A DNA stretch of 7,403 bases from assembly GCA_043820045.1 (NCBI GenBank), contig JBDREF010000352.1, positions 1-7,403 on the forward strand. The letters are read 5' to 3'. Positions 1 to 6,212 of the stretch are shown piece after piece; the stretch's first letter is position 1; each line of letters opens with the position of its first letter. The DNA comes from JBDREF01 sp043820045. Its GTDB lineage: Bacteria; Planctomycetota; Phycisphaerae; Sedimentisphaerales; Anaerobacaceae. The position numbers were made by a program, and so were the translations under genes. The notes beneath the pieces were generated by a model. The model had not been told where the DNA came from and did no database searches. It was given only the letters and a program-made list of their open reading frames with translations.

Positions 1-1
1 A

Positions 2-403
2 TTTGCGCAGCGCATAAGCCATGCGCTGCGGGACAACACATCCAGGACCATACGAACGATGCGATACAAGCTGATTCGCTATTTCGAGCCGGGCAGATTG
101 ATTGAGTTTCCCACGGATGCCGTGCCGCAGCGCGTTGCCGAACATACGGAGCGGCCCAAAAGACAGGCTGGCAAAAGGCCAGTCGTTCAACTGTTCGACT
201 TGATAGATGACCCGCATGAACGCAACGACCTTGCGATGTCCCCTGATTACGCCAATATCGTTAAGGATCTGTCCGACCGGCTCTGGTGCTGGATGGAAGA
301 AGTCGGGGACCCGATTCTTGATGGGCCTCTTGTAACGCCATACTACGAGGAGGCTATAGAAGACTACCGCCGGTTCCGAGAACAACGAAGTGACAGGCCT
401 TAG
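2..403 (+). CDS. Sulfatase, C-terminal fragment (5' end outside window)
   Basis: The reading frame is open from the left edge, so this is the last ~133 residues of a longer gene and not a small gene starting at the ATG at 59. The visible part carries two hallmarks of the sulfatase (alkaline-phosphatase superfamily) C-terminal subdomain: TIRTMRYKLIRYF near the start (the usual 'R-T-x-RYKLI' strand) and VQLFDLIDDPHERNDLA (the usual 'LFDLxxDPxExxNLA'). The tail, with WMEEVGDPILDGP followed by an acidic and tyrosine-rich end, resembles N-sulfoglucosamine sulfohydrolase-like members, but this region is poorly diagnostic. The catalytic Cys/Ser motif and metal ligands lie outside the window, so activity and substrate cannot be judged. 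The TAG stop overlaps the TAA stop of the convergent sulfatase gene (400-403). Sulfatase identity is firm; the subfamily is a guess. Confidence 0.85.
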   Translation, partial: FAQRISHALRDNTSRTIRTMRYKLIRYFEPGRLIEFPTDAVPQRVAEHTERPKRQAGKRPVVQLFDLIDDPHERNDLAMSPDYANIVKDLSDRLWCWMEEVGDPILDGPLVTPYYEEAIEDYRRFREQRSDRP

Positions 404-1800
404 CCGTTGGTTGCCTCCTTTTCCCATCGCTCGTGCTCTGCTCTGAGCTGTTCTGCCAGTTGCGGTTTTGCAGACGAGAGATTGGCCGTTTCGCCGATGT
501 CGGTTTGCAGGTCGAACAGTTGCCAGTCCTGATTGGTGCTCTGTTGTTCGCGCAGGAGTTTGTAACGGCCCATCCGAATCGCGGCGCTCTTCGAGCCCCA
601 GCGCCAATAGAGATGCTTGTGAGGCGAGGATTGTTCGCCTGCCAGCGCTGCTGTCGGGTCCCTGCCGTCGAGTACGCGGTCGGACGGCAGAGCCAGACCT
701 GCTGCGCGGAGCGCCATCGGCACGAAATCCATGCTCACCAGAGACTCCCGGCAGACCGTCCCGGGTCTGATCCTCCCGGGCCATCGCACGATGCACGGTA
801 TTCGAATGCCTCCTTCCCAAAGGGCTGTTCCTCCACCTCGCAGCGGAGCGTTCGATGCGCATTCGAGCCCGCGCGCCGGAATCAAAAAAGCGCCATTATC
901 GGAAAGCAGGATGACGATTGTCTTGCCGGTCAGCTTCAATCGGTCGAGGTGGTCGAGTACACGGCCGATGCCTTCGTCCAATGCGGTGACCACGGCCCTG
1001 TAACGCTCGCGTTCGTCGAGTGTTTTCGGTGAGTAGCCGTAACGGGCGAAAGCTTCGTCCGGAGCCTGCCATATAGCAGGCGTACCGGGCGGCTTGTTTC
1101 TGGGATTTGGGAAGTGGGCGGCGTTGAATGGAACGTAGCAGAAGAACGGCCGATCTTTGTTTCGCTCGATAAACTCGCGCGCTGCATCGGCAAAGACGAA
1201 GGTGCTATAGCCTTCGGCCTTTGTGGGCTCAGTGTCGCGGTAGAGGTCATTGCGACCGTTGTAGATATACGTGTAGTAATCGCAGTTTCCGGAGATATTG
1301 CCGAAGTATTCGTCGAAACCGCGATCCGTAGGGCGGCTGCCGGGGGCAAAGCCGAGGTTCCACTTGCCGAAGCAGCCGCAGGCATATCCGGCCTTCTTGA
1401 GATAACGAGGCAGGATTACCTCAGTCTGCGACAGTGCTATTTGCTCACATTCGTCTATCTTCCAGAGCTGTTCGTTCAAACCGTTGCGAAGCGGATGCCG
1501 ACCGGTGAGCAGGGCCCCGCGGGAAGGCATACAGGACGGCGATGCAATGTAAAAGTCGGTGCACCTGACTCCCTCAGTAGCGAGCCGGTCGATTCGTGGG
1601 GTTTTCATCGTCTTATTGCCATAGCAGCCCAGATCGCCGTAACCGATGTTATCGACAAGCATGAGCACTATGTTGGGTTTGTCTTTTGCCTTGGTGGGAA
1701 CATTTTGCGACAGCGCATCCGAACATCCTGAAACGGACATAGCCGCCAAACCACCAAAGACCGATTTCATGAAATTGCGTCTACTCAAACGATGAGACAT
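400..1800 (-). CDS. Tat-exported lipoprotein sulfatase (arylsulfatase-like, formylglycine type)
   Basis: A 466-residue sulfatase, predicted to hydrolyse sulfate esters of a glycan outside the cytoplasm. The N-terminus has a twin-arginine motif SRRNFMK (6-12), a hydrophobic stretch and a lipobox V-S-G-C with Cys26, so it should be Tat-exported and lipid-anchored. The core begins at KPNIVLMLVDNIGYGDLGCYG, with metal ligand Asp50 and Asn51 where Asp is commoner. The FGly signature CMPSRGALLTG has Cys90 as the residue to be oxidised by FGE or anSME. Other family positions are FGKWNLG (144-150, Asn148 in place of the usual His), NAAHFP (His229), LLSDNGA (metal ligands Asp301/Asn302) and PLRGGGTALWEGGIR (319-333, Gly324 where Lys is usual). 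RMGRYKLL and WQLFDLQTDIGETANL form the C-terminal subdomain. The frame stays open to an ATG at 1893, but the start at 1800 is preferred because an AGGAGG lies 10 nt upstream and the Tat signal begins right there. Substrate unknown; an N-acetylgalactosamine-6-sulfatase or arylsulfatase label would be only approximate. Confidence 0.93.
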   Translation of the reverse strand: MSHRLSRRNFMKSVFGGLAAMSVSGCSDALSQNVPTKAKDKPNIVLMLVDNIGYGDLGCYGNKTMKTPRIDRLATEGVRCTDFYIASPSCMPSRGALLTGRHPLRNGLNEQLWKIDECEQIALSQTEVILPRYLKKAGYACGCFGKWNLGFAPGSRPTDRGFDEYFGNISGNCDYYTYIYNGRNDLYRDTEPTKAEGYSTFVFADAAREFIERNKDRPFFCYVPFNAAHFPNPRNKPPGTPAIWQAPDEAFARYGYSPKTLDERERYRAVVTALDEGIGRVLDHLDRLKLTGKTIVILLSDNGAFLIPARGLECASNAPLRGGGTALWEGGIRIPCIVRWPGRIRPGTVCRESLVSMDFVPMALRAAGLALPSDRVLDGRDPTAALAGEQSSPHKHLYWRWGSKSAAIRMGRYKLLREQQSTNQDWQLFDLQTDIGETANLSSAKPQLAEQLRAEHERWEKEATNG

Positions 1801-1810
1801 AAACAAATTA

Positions 1811-1816
1811 CCTCCT
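1811..1816 (-). promoter_or_regulatory. Ribosome binding site of the lipoprotein sulfatase
   Basis: On the minus strand the sequence AGGAGG sits 10 nt before the ATG at 1800. It decides the start: the in-frame ATG at 1893 would add 31 charged residues ahead of the Tat motif and bury the export signal. Confidence 0.8.
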
Positions 1817-1899
1817 TTTGCAACCCCTCGACGCGGTTCAGGACAGTGCTCTGTTTTCCACCTTCTGTCCATCAGGAACTCACTTCTGCTCAAGAGAGC

Positions 1900-1908
1900 A
1901 TCTTAGCA
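1900..1908 (-). promoter_or_regulatory. Possible extended -10 promoter element of the sulfatase gene
   Basis: Read on the minus strand, TGCTAAGAT resembles an extended -10 (TGnTAnnnT, four of six bases of TATAAT). It would start transcription near 1893 and leave a leader of about 90 nt before the ATG at 1800. No good -35 box lies 17 nt upstream. This is a weak pattern match only. Confidence 0.25.
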
Positions 1909-1947
1909 CAACTGCCGGTAAGGCGGAAAAATAAAATATCGGAACCG

Positions 1948-1975
1948 TCAATTTGACATTTCAAATTTGAAATTT
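1948..1975 (+). promoter_or_regulatory. Candidate operator/promoter region: TTGACA box plus 16-bp palindrome
   Basis: The divergent intergenic region holds TCAATTTGACATTTC (1948-1962), which includes a perfect TTGACA (1953-1958). It overlaps the perfect 16-bp palindrome ATTTCAAATTTGAAAT (1958-1973). If TTGACA is a -35 box, the palindrome fills the spacer, where a repressor dimer would block polymerase; the best -10 at the right spacing (TAGCTT, 1976-1981) is poor. The palindrome lies about 78 nt before the beta-helix ATG and 158 nt from the sulfatase ATG, so it could control either or both. A near copy of the first 15 bases lies upstream of the acetyltransferase gene at 6099-6113. The sequence facts are certain; the regulatory role is inferred. 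Confidence 0.45.
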
Positions 1976-2021
1976 TAGCTTATTCTGCCTTAAATATTAG
2001 CGATGGACCTGACCTTGTTTC

Positions 2022-2027
2022 TATAAC
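2022..2027 (+). promoter_or_regulatory. Possible -10 box of the beta-helix operon
   Basis: TATAAC matches the TATAAT consensus at five of six positions. It would place a transcript start about 17 nt before the ATG at 2051, enough to include the Shine-Dalgarno sequence. No clear -35 box is correctly spaced, so promoter use might need an activator. Low confidence. Confidence 0.25.
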
Positions 2028-2037
2028 TACAATTTGT

Positions 2038-2043
2038 GAAAGG
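2038..2043 (+). promoter_or_regulatory. Ribosome binding site of the first beta-helix gene
   Basis: GAAAGG lies 7 nt before the ATG at 2051. The frame also offers a GTG at 2036, but nothing purine-rich precedes that codon, and this SD-like sequence would fall inside the coding region. Confidence 0.55.
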
Positions 2044-2050
2044 CATAGAG

Positions 2051-3412
2051 ATGTACAAATGCGATGTGAAACCTTTGGGATGGCTTGTTATTCGATTGTG
2101 TGTCCTTGTCACGGTCATTTGCACAACAGTCGCTGCGGATGCTGGTCAGGAAGTACATGACCAGGCGGCGGCCGACAAACTTGTAATATCAACCAACCGA
2201 CCGATGCGAAACAGACAGCATTTGGCTCTGACTGTCGGTCAGACCAAAGGCGACCTGCAGGGCAAAGACGACAAGGTCATCCAGGCCGGCATAGATTACC
2301 TGCACCGGCTGGGCGGAGGCACGCTTCACATTCTGCCGGGTGTCTATAACCTGCAAAACGCCGTCTATCTGCGCCCCAACATCACACTGAAAGGCTCAGG
2401 GGAGACCACGGTTCTCAAGAAAGACGAAAGCGTAGTGACGGCTCTGGTGAGAGATTCGGATTGGTTCGAGTACGGGGTCCGGGTGGATGATGCGGGAGGG
2501 TTTACTCCTGGCGGAGGGATTATGCTGCGGTCTAAAAAAGGTACGGGGGACTGGCAATACGATGTGCTGCGTGCGACCGTCACCGCCGTCCGCGGAGATA
2601 TTATCTTCATGGACAGACTGACCGAGGAGAACTTCTGGATAGAGCAAGACGCCACGGCGGCGACGATTTTCCCGCTTCTTACTGCCGAAAACGTGGACGA
2701 TGTTGTCGTGGAAGATATAGTGCTCGACGGCAACCGCGATGAGAACGAACACATTAACGGCAACTTTTCCGGCGGCGTCTTCATCCAGCATTGCAACCGG
2801 TGGCGTTTCAGGAACGTTATCTCCAGGAACTACAATGGAGACGGATACAGTTTCCAGGTCTGCGATGACATTCAATTTCAGAATTGCAGGGCCATAAATA
2901 ACGCCGATCTTGGATTTCATCCCGGAAGTGGTTCGCAACGGCCTGTATTCCACAGTTGTGTGAGCCGGGGCAATAGTCTGGGGATATACTTTTGCTGGAG
3001 TGTATCCGATGGGCTTGTGGAAAACTGTGTGCTGTTGGAAAACAAGAGATATGGAATCAGTATAGGCCATCGTGATACGGACAACATCATAAGAAACTCC
3101 ACAATCGAACGTAACGGCGAGGTGGGGATACTTTTCCGCAGGGAAGCCAGCGAGTTTCGTTGCGGCAATCGCAACCGAATAGAGGGCTGTGTTATTCGCG
3201 ACAATGGCACGAGCAATCCCGGATTTGGCATCGACATACAGGGAAAGACGCAGGACATCACCGTTCGCAACACCAAGTTGGAAAACACGCCGGGCAATAA
3301 CCAGAGAACGGGCATTCGCATCGGCCAGGAGGCCGAGCGGATAGTTCTGCAAGACAATACCTTTGAGAATTGTCCGGTGCATGTCGAAGACTTGCGAGGT
3401 AATAGTGGCTGA
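2051..3412 (+). CDS. Secreted right-handed parallel beta-helix protein (pectate-lyase-like fold)
   Basis: A 453-residue exported protein. A signal peptide covers about residues 1-29 (hydrophobic WLVIRLCVLVTVIC, cleavage likely after VAA). Residues ~72-125 resemble the N-terminal cap of pectate-lyase-superfamily proteins (VIQAGIDYLHRLGGGTLHIL, then LRPNITLKGSG). From ~215 to ~441 at least nine helix rungs can be counted. Each has a strand ending in Asn (N228, N260, N284, N308, N331, N355, N385, N412, N440), usually followed by G-[IVLF] strands such as LGIYFCW, YGISIGH, VGILFRR and FGIDIQG. Cys279, 303, 326 and 380 each precede the rung Asn by exactly five residues, implying a stacked Cys/Asn ladder. 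Such proteins are often polysaccharide lyases, hydrolases or epimerases, but I cannot point to a catalytic set, so it could instead bind glycans. First of two consecutive beta-helix genes (65-bp gap), probably co-transcribed. Confidence 0.85.
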   Translation: MYKCDVKPLGWLVIRLCVLVTVICTTVAADAGQEVHDQAAADKLVISTNRPMRNRQHLALTVGQTKGDLQGKDDKVIQAGIDYLHRLGGGTLHILPGVYNLQNAVYLRPNITLKGSGETTVLKKDESVVTALVRDSDWFEYGVRVDDAGGFTPGGGIMLRSKKGTGDWQYDVLRATVTAVRGDIIFMDRLTEENFWIEQDATAATIFPLLTAENVDDVVVEDIVLDGNRDENEHINGNFSGGVFIQHCNRWRFRNVISRNYNGDGYSFQVCDDIQFQNCRAINNADLGFHPGSGSQRPVFHSCVSRGNSLGIYFCWSVSDGLVENCVLLENKRYGISIGHRDTDNIIRNSTIERNGEVGILFRREASEFRCGNRNRIEGCVIRDNGTSNPGFGIDIQGKTQDITVRNTKLENTPGNNQRTGIRIGQEAERIVLQDNTFENCPVHVEDLRGNSG

Positions 3413-3465
3413 ACGAGGCTAAATGGTTAAGTTTGGATGAGGAAATGACATCTTCAGTGAGAAAC

Positions 3466-3471
3466 AGGAGG
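3466..3471 (+). promoter_or_regulatory. Ribosome binding site of the second beta-helix gene
   Basis: A perfect AGGAGG sits 6 nt before the ATG at 3478. It rules out the upstream in-frame TTG at 3433, which would place 15 mostly polar and charged residues in front of the signal peptide. Confidence 0.8.
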
Positions 3472-3477
3472 CAAAAT

Positions 3478-4941
3478 ATGAAACGAATCGATTTATTAGT
3501 ACTGGTTGGAGTGGCTCTAACGCTGATGCCCGCGGCATCGGCCAATGCCGGAGATGCTCAGGAGCGAACCGATGCCGGACGTTTTTACTTCAGCGTGCGG
3601 GATTTTGGGGCCGTGGGAGACGGCAAGGCGGACGATGCCGGGGCATTCCAACGTGCGCTGGATTCCGGCAGGGGGGATATCTTCGTCCCGCGGGGTGTCT
3701 ATCGACTTACGAAGTCTGTGGTGGTCGATTTGGATAAAGCAGGGCCTGTGTCGATCACCGGCTCAGGCACGGCGAAAATCATCATGGCGGGGCCCGGACC
3801 TGCGTTCAAGCTCGTCGGCACGCACGAGGGGACGGCGGATCCGGAGACGGTGAAGGAAAATGTCTGGCGTAACCAGCGAATGCCCACAGTAAGCGGGCTG
3901 GAGATCGTCGGTGACAATCCAGAGGCGTGCGGCGTGGAAGCCGCGGGTACAATGAAGGCGATTTTTTCACGTCTGTCGATTCGCAAAGCGCTGCACGGAA
4001 TCCACCTTACCGGCCGAAACCGCAACGTCATAATCTCCGATTGCCACATTTACGAAAACCGCGGAATCGGAGTGTATCTCGACAATGTCAGCCTGCACCA
4101 GATAAATGTCGGCGACTCGCACATAAGCTATAACGGCGGCGGAGGAATTGTCCAACGCGGGGGAGACGTAAGGAATCTACAGGTCGGCAACTGTGATATC
4201 GAAGCCAACATGAGCGAAAAGGCCCCGGCGACAGCGAATGTGTTAATCGATGCAACAGGCGGTTCTATCGGTGAAATCGCCATAACCGGCTGCACGCTTC
4301 AGCACACTCACACCGCGCCCGGCTCGGCCAATATCCGCATCATCGGCGAGGGACTGCCCCGAGCTTACGCACCGGGTGAACTGCGGGGCGGCAACATTGC
4401 CATCACAGGAAACATACTCAGTGACGTGCAGATTAACATTCACCTTTATAAGGTTCGTGGCGTCACGGTCGTTGGCAACACCATCTGGAAAGGCTATGAG
4501 CATGACCTTCTGGTCGAAGGTAGTTCAAGTGTTGTAATCGGGCCGAATGTGTTCGACCGCAACCCGCGCTACCATTACGGAGACGGCGCCAGCGCCAATC
4601 GAGGGCTCGTTTTCCGCGATTGCGACCAGGTCACACTTACAGGAGTGCAAGTCAACAACGTATGGCGAAAAGAAGCCGGACTTATCCTGGAAAAATGCCG
4701 GCATTTCAATATCTCCGCCTGCACCTTCTTCGACTGCGACGGCTGCGGCATCTCCTTCGATGATGTTCAGGACACAATCGTTTCAAGTTGTGCGGTTCAT
4801 GATACCCGCGTGGACCCCCGTGGAGCCACAGCTCTGCGGGTCAAAGAGAGCAGGAACAACTTAATATCCAACAATCTCTTTTCCGGCCGGCTTCAGATCG
4901 CACCAGGGTCGGCCAAGGTAGTCAATGTCCCGGACGAATAG
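3478..4941 (+). CDS. Secreted right-handed beta-helix protein with N-terminal pectate-lyase-type motif
   Basis: A 487-residue exported protein. The signal peptide spans residues 1-24 (KRIDLLVLVGVALTLMPA, cleavage likely after ANA). The mature protein opens with FSVRDFGAVGDGKADDAGAF (38-57), the motif that starts pectate_lyase_3/GH28-like and phage tailspike beta-helices, followed by IFVPRGVYRL. Rungs can then be followed to the C-terminus through repeated strands: IISDCHI (185), NVGDSHI (210), QVGNCDI (235), AITGCTL (268), AITGNIL (308), TVVGNTI (330), TLTGVQV (386), NISACTF (411), IVSSCAV (434) and LISNNLF (462). About 23-25 residues separate adjacent rungs, with longer loops at 241-268 and 274-308 that may shape a substrate groove. 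No catalytic Asp/Lys/Arg set can be assigned by eye. Polysaccharide lyase or glycosidase is the likely general role; substrate unknown. It ends one base before the convergent acetyltransferase gene. Confidence 0.88.
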   Translation: MKRIDLLVLVGVALTLMPAASANAGDAQERTDAGRFYFSVRDFGAVGDGKADDAGAFQRALDSGRGDIFVPRGVYRLTKSVVVDLDKAGPVSITGSGTAKIIMAGPGPAFKLVGTHEGTADPETVKENVWRNQRMPTVSGLEIVGDNPEACGVEAAGTMKAIFSRLSIRKALHGIHLTGRNRNVIISDCHIYENRGIGVYLDNVSLHQINVGDSHISYNGGGGIVQRGGDVRNLQVGNCDIEANMSEKAPATANVLIDATGGSIGEIAITGCTLQHTHTAPGSANIRIIGEGLPRAYAPGELRGGNIAITGNILSDVQINIHLYKVRGVTVVGNTIWKGYEHDLLVEGSSSVVIGPNVFDRNPRYHYGDGASANRGLVFRDCDQVTLTGVQVNNVWRKEAGLILEKCRHFNISACTFFDCDGCGISFDDVQDTIVSSCAVHDTRVDPRGATALRVKESRNNLISNNLFSGRLQIAPGSAKVVNVPDE

Positions 4942-4942
4942 C

Positions 4943-6055
4943 TCAGACCTTGAAGAATATCTTGTGCCGGTAAAGGAACCATAGGAGAAGCCACTTGATG
5001 GCAAGGGCGCCAAGTGGCAGTACCAGCGGCGCGACCAGTCCTGCGTTGTTGGCCAGACCCCAGAAGAAGAATGCGGCTATCCCGCCGAAGTCGACGAACC
5101 TTTGCAGGAAGTAAATCGTTATTGGATTGACCCCGATCACAAGGAAGAAGAACGTCCACTTCCGGTATCCCTTCACGTCGATGATCCAATAGAACACAGC
5201 CAGCAGCACAAGGCACAAGCCGCCGGATACGAGAGTGTAGGAGCTTGTCCATATAATCTTTATGATGGGGAATGCCAATCCCCACAAACAGCCGACCGCT
5301 GTGCATACTATACCGGCCAGCGCCAGGCCGGCTGCTTTTCGGCTGCCGCTGCGGCCTGAACGAAGCCAGTGCCCGGCCAGCGCGCCCATGAGCACGGTAC
5401 AGACCGCCGGGAAGGTGGAAATCAGTCCCTCGTTGTCGCCATAGCCGTAGTAAAGCTCTCCCGGAATCAACTGCTGGTCGATATAAGAGGAAAGGCATCC
5501 CTCAGCCGTCATGACGCTTGCGCCGAAATTCGGCACGGGAATCAGCGTCGCGGCGAGCCAATAGAGAAGCAGAACCGCCGCGACAACTATTGCCTGCGCT
5601 CGCCATTTTGTATGCACCACTAATATCGCGGCGAAGAAATAACACAGCCCGATTCGCTGCAAGACTCCCGGCCAGCGCATCTCGGACCACTCGAAACTCA
5701 GTAAATTGTTGAATATCAAGCCAAGCAGGATGAGCACTGCACTTCGCTTCAGGATGTGCAGGTAGATTCCTACCGGGCCCTGCCCGCGCTCGCGACGGCG
5801 AGACATCGAAAACGGCATCACCACCCCCATGATGAACAGAAACAGTGGAAATATCAAATCTTCAAAATGAAATCCCCGCCACTCTACGTGTTCGAGCTGC
5901 GTTTGAATAGTCTCGGTCACAGGGTGCGGCCATACTTCGACCAGCTTTTCGAGAACCGCACCGCCGCCGATGATCCAGAACATATCGAACCCCCGCAGCG
6001 CATCGATCGAGACAATGCGCTCGGTGAGGCACACCGGTTCGCTGGTTTGAGACAT
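4943..6055 (-). CDS. NagX/HGSNAT-like membrane acyltransferase (heparan-alpha-glucosaminide N-acetyltransferase-like, DUF5009 type)
   Basis: A 370-residue polytopic inner-membrane protein related to human HGSNAT and bacterial NagX. HGSNAT moves acetyl groups across the lysosomal membrane from acetyl-CoA onto terminal glucosamine of heparan sulfate. Family marks in order: RIVSIDALRGFDMFWIIGGG (13-32, first membrane segment); EHVEWRGFHFEDLIFPLFLFIMG (55-77), whose His56 in the H-x-x-W-x-G context corresponds to the acetyl-carrying His of HGSNAT; WPGVLQRIGLCYFFAA (128-143); EGLISTFPAVCTVLMG (209-224); and VIGVNPITIYFL (306-317). About ten hydrophobic segments are visible. Length is normal for bacterial members. 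The start is supported by AAAGGA 7 nt upstream. It is downstream of, and co-oriented with, the GH-A gene across 157 bp, and faces the second beta-helix gene with one base between stops. Family is firm; acceptor sugar is inferred from its neighbours, and sugar transport or another acyl acceptor remains possible. Confidence 0.92.
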   Translation of the reverse strand: MSQTSEPVCLTERIVSIDALRGFDMFWIIGGGAVLEKLVEVWPHPVTETIQTQLEHVEWRGFHFEDLIFPLFLFIMGVVMPFSMSRRRERGQGPVGIYLHILKRSAVLILLGLIFNNLLSFEWSEMRWPGVLQRIGLCYFFAAILVVHTKWRAQAIVVAAVLLLYWLAATLIPVPNFGASVMTAEGCLSSYIDQQLIPGELYYGYGDNEGLISTFPAVCTVLMGALAGHWLRSGRSGSRKAAGLALAGIVCTAVGCLWGLAFPIIKIIWTSSYTLVSGGLCLVLLAVFYWIIDVKGYRKWTFFFLVIGVNPITIYFLQRFVDFGGIAAFFFWGLANNAGLVAPLVLPLGALAIKWLLLWFLYRHKIFFKV

Positions 6056-6062
6056 TGTTGAG

Positions 6063-6068
6063 TCCTTT
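6063..6068 (-). promoter_or_regulatory. Ribosome binding site of the acetyltransferase gene
   Basis: AAAGGA on the minus strand, 7 nt before the ATG at 6055, supports that start codon. Confidence 0.65.
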
Positions 6069-6098
6069 CAATGAGTTGAGATTCGACGCAAGATAATC

Positions 6099-6113
6099 GA
6101 AATTTCAAATTGA
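6099..6113 (-). promoter_or_regulatory. Candidate regulatory motif shared with the beta-helix upstream region
   Basis: On the minus strand TCAATTTGAAATTTC lies 43 nt before the acetyltransferase ATG, pointing toward that gene. It differs at one base from TCAATTTGACATTTC at 1948-1962, which points toward the beta-helix genes. Its AATTTGAAATTT core also matches, over 12 bases, the right half of the palindrome at 1964-1975. It includes a -35-like TTGAAA. A common regulator or a shared promoter type would explain both; chance similarity of AT-rich DNA is the alternative. Confidence 0.4.
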
Positions 6114-6157
6114 TGTATCTGATATTTGATTGTTCATGCGCCGAATCATACCTGAAA

Positions 6158-6200
6158 GGAGCCGCCGCCTGCAAGAAAAAGTTTTTGCCGTCCAGGCTCC
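6158..6200 (-). other. Inverted repeat just after the GH gene (possible weak terminator)
   Basis: GGAGCC (6158-6163) and GGCTCC (6195-6200) are exact reverse complements, 12 bp downstream of the GH stop codon. The minus-strand transcript would form a 6-bp GC-rich stem with a 31-nt loop, and a smaller imperfect hairpin can form inside the loop (6171-6188). Only TTT follows the stem, so it is at best a weak intrinsic terminator; it could instead be an mRNA 3'-end stabiliser. With the motif at 6099-6113 it hints that the acetyltransferase gene has its own promoter. Confidence 0.3.
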
Positions 6201-6212
6201 GGAAGTCCCCAC

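Noticed and set aside
433..1032. 199-residue open frame on the plus strand inside the sulfatase gene
   Set aside because: Antisense to the conserved C-terminal half of the sulfatase, with a Cys/Arg-rich composition and no domain.
1114..1731. 205-residue open frame on the plus strand inside the lipoprotein sulfatase gene
   Set aside because: The opposite strand encodes canonical sulfatase motifs across the whole region; this frame has no family motif.
2..1800. The two sulfatase segments as halves of one broken or inverted gene
   Set aside because: They are on opposite strands, both contain the C-terminal LFDL..D..E..NL motif with differing sequence, and the second is complete. They are two separate genes.
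2396..3382. 328-residue open frame on the minus strand opposite the first beta-helix gene
   Set aside because: It lies wholly inside a gene with signal peptide, RBS and fold-specific repeats, and its translation shows no recognisable domain or export signal. It is a shadow frame.
3413..3477. A terminator or separate promoter between the two beta-helix genes
   Set aside because: The 65-bp gap shows no inverted repeat with a T-run and no convincing promoter pair, so co-transcription is simpler.
4893..5498. 201-residue open frame on the minus strand overlapping the acetyltransferase gene
   Set aside because: Same strand but a different frame from a clear multi-pass membrane protein; Arg/Gly-rich without membrane segments or motifs, so an out-of-frame shadow.
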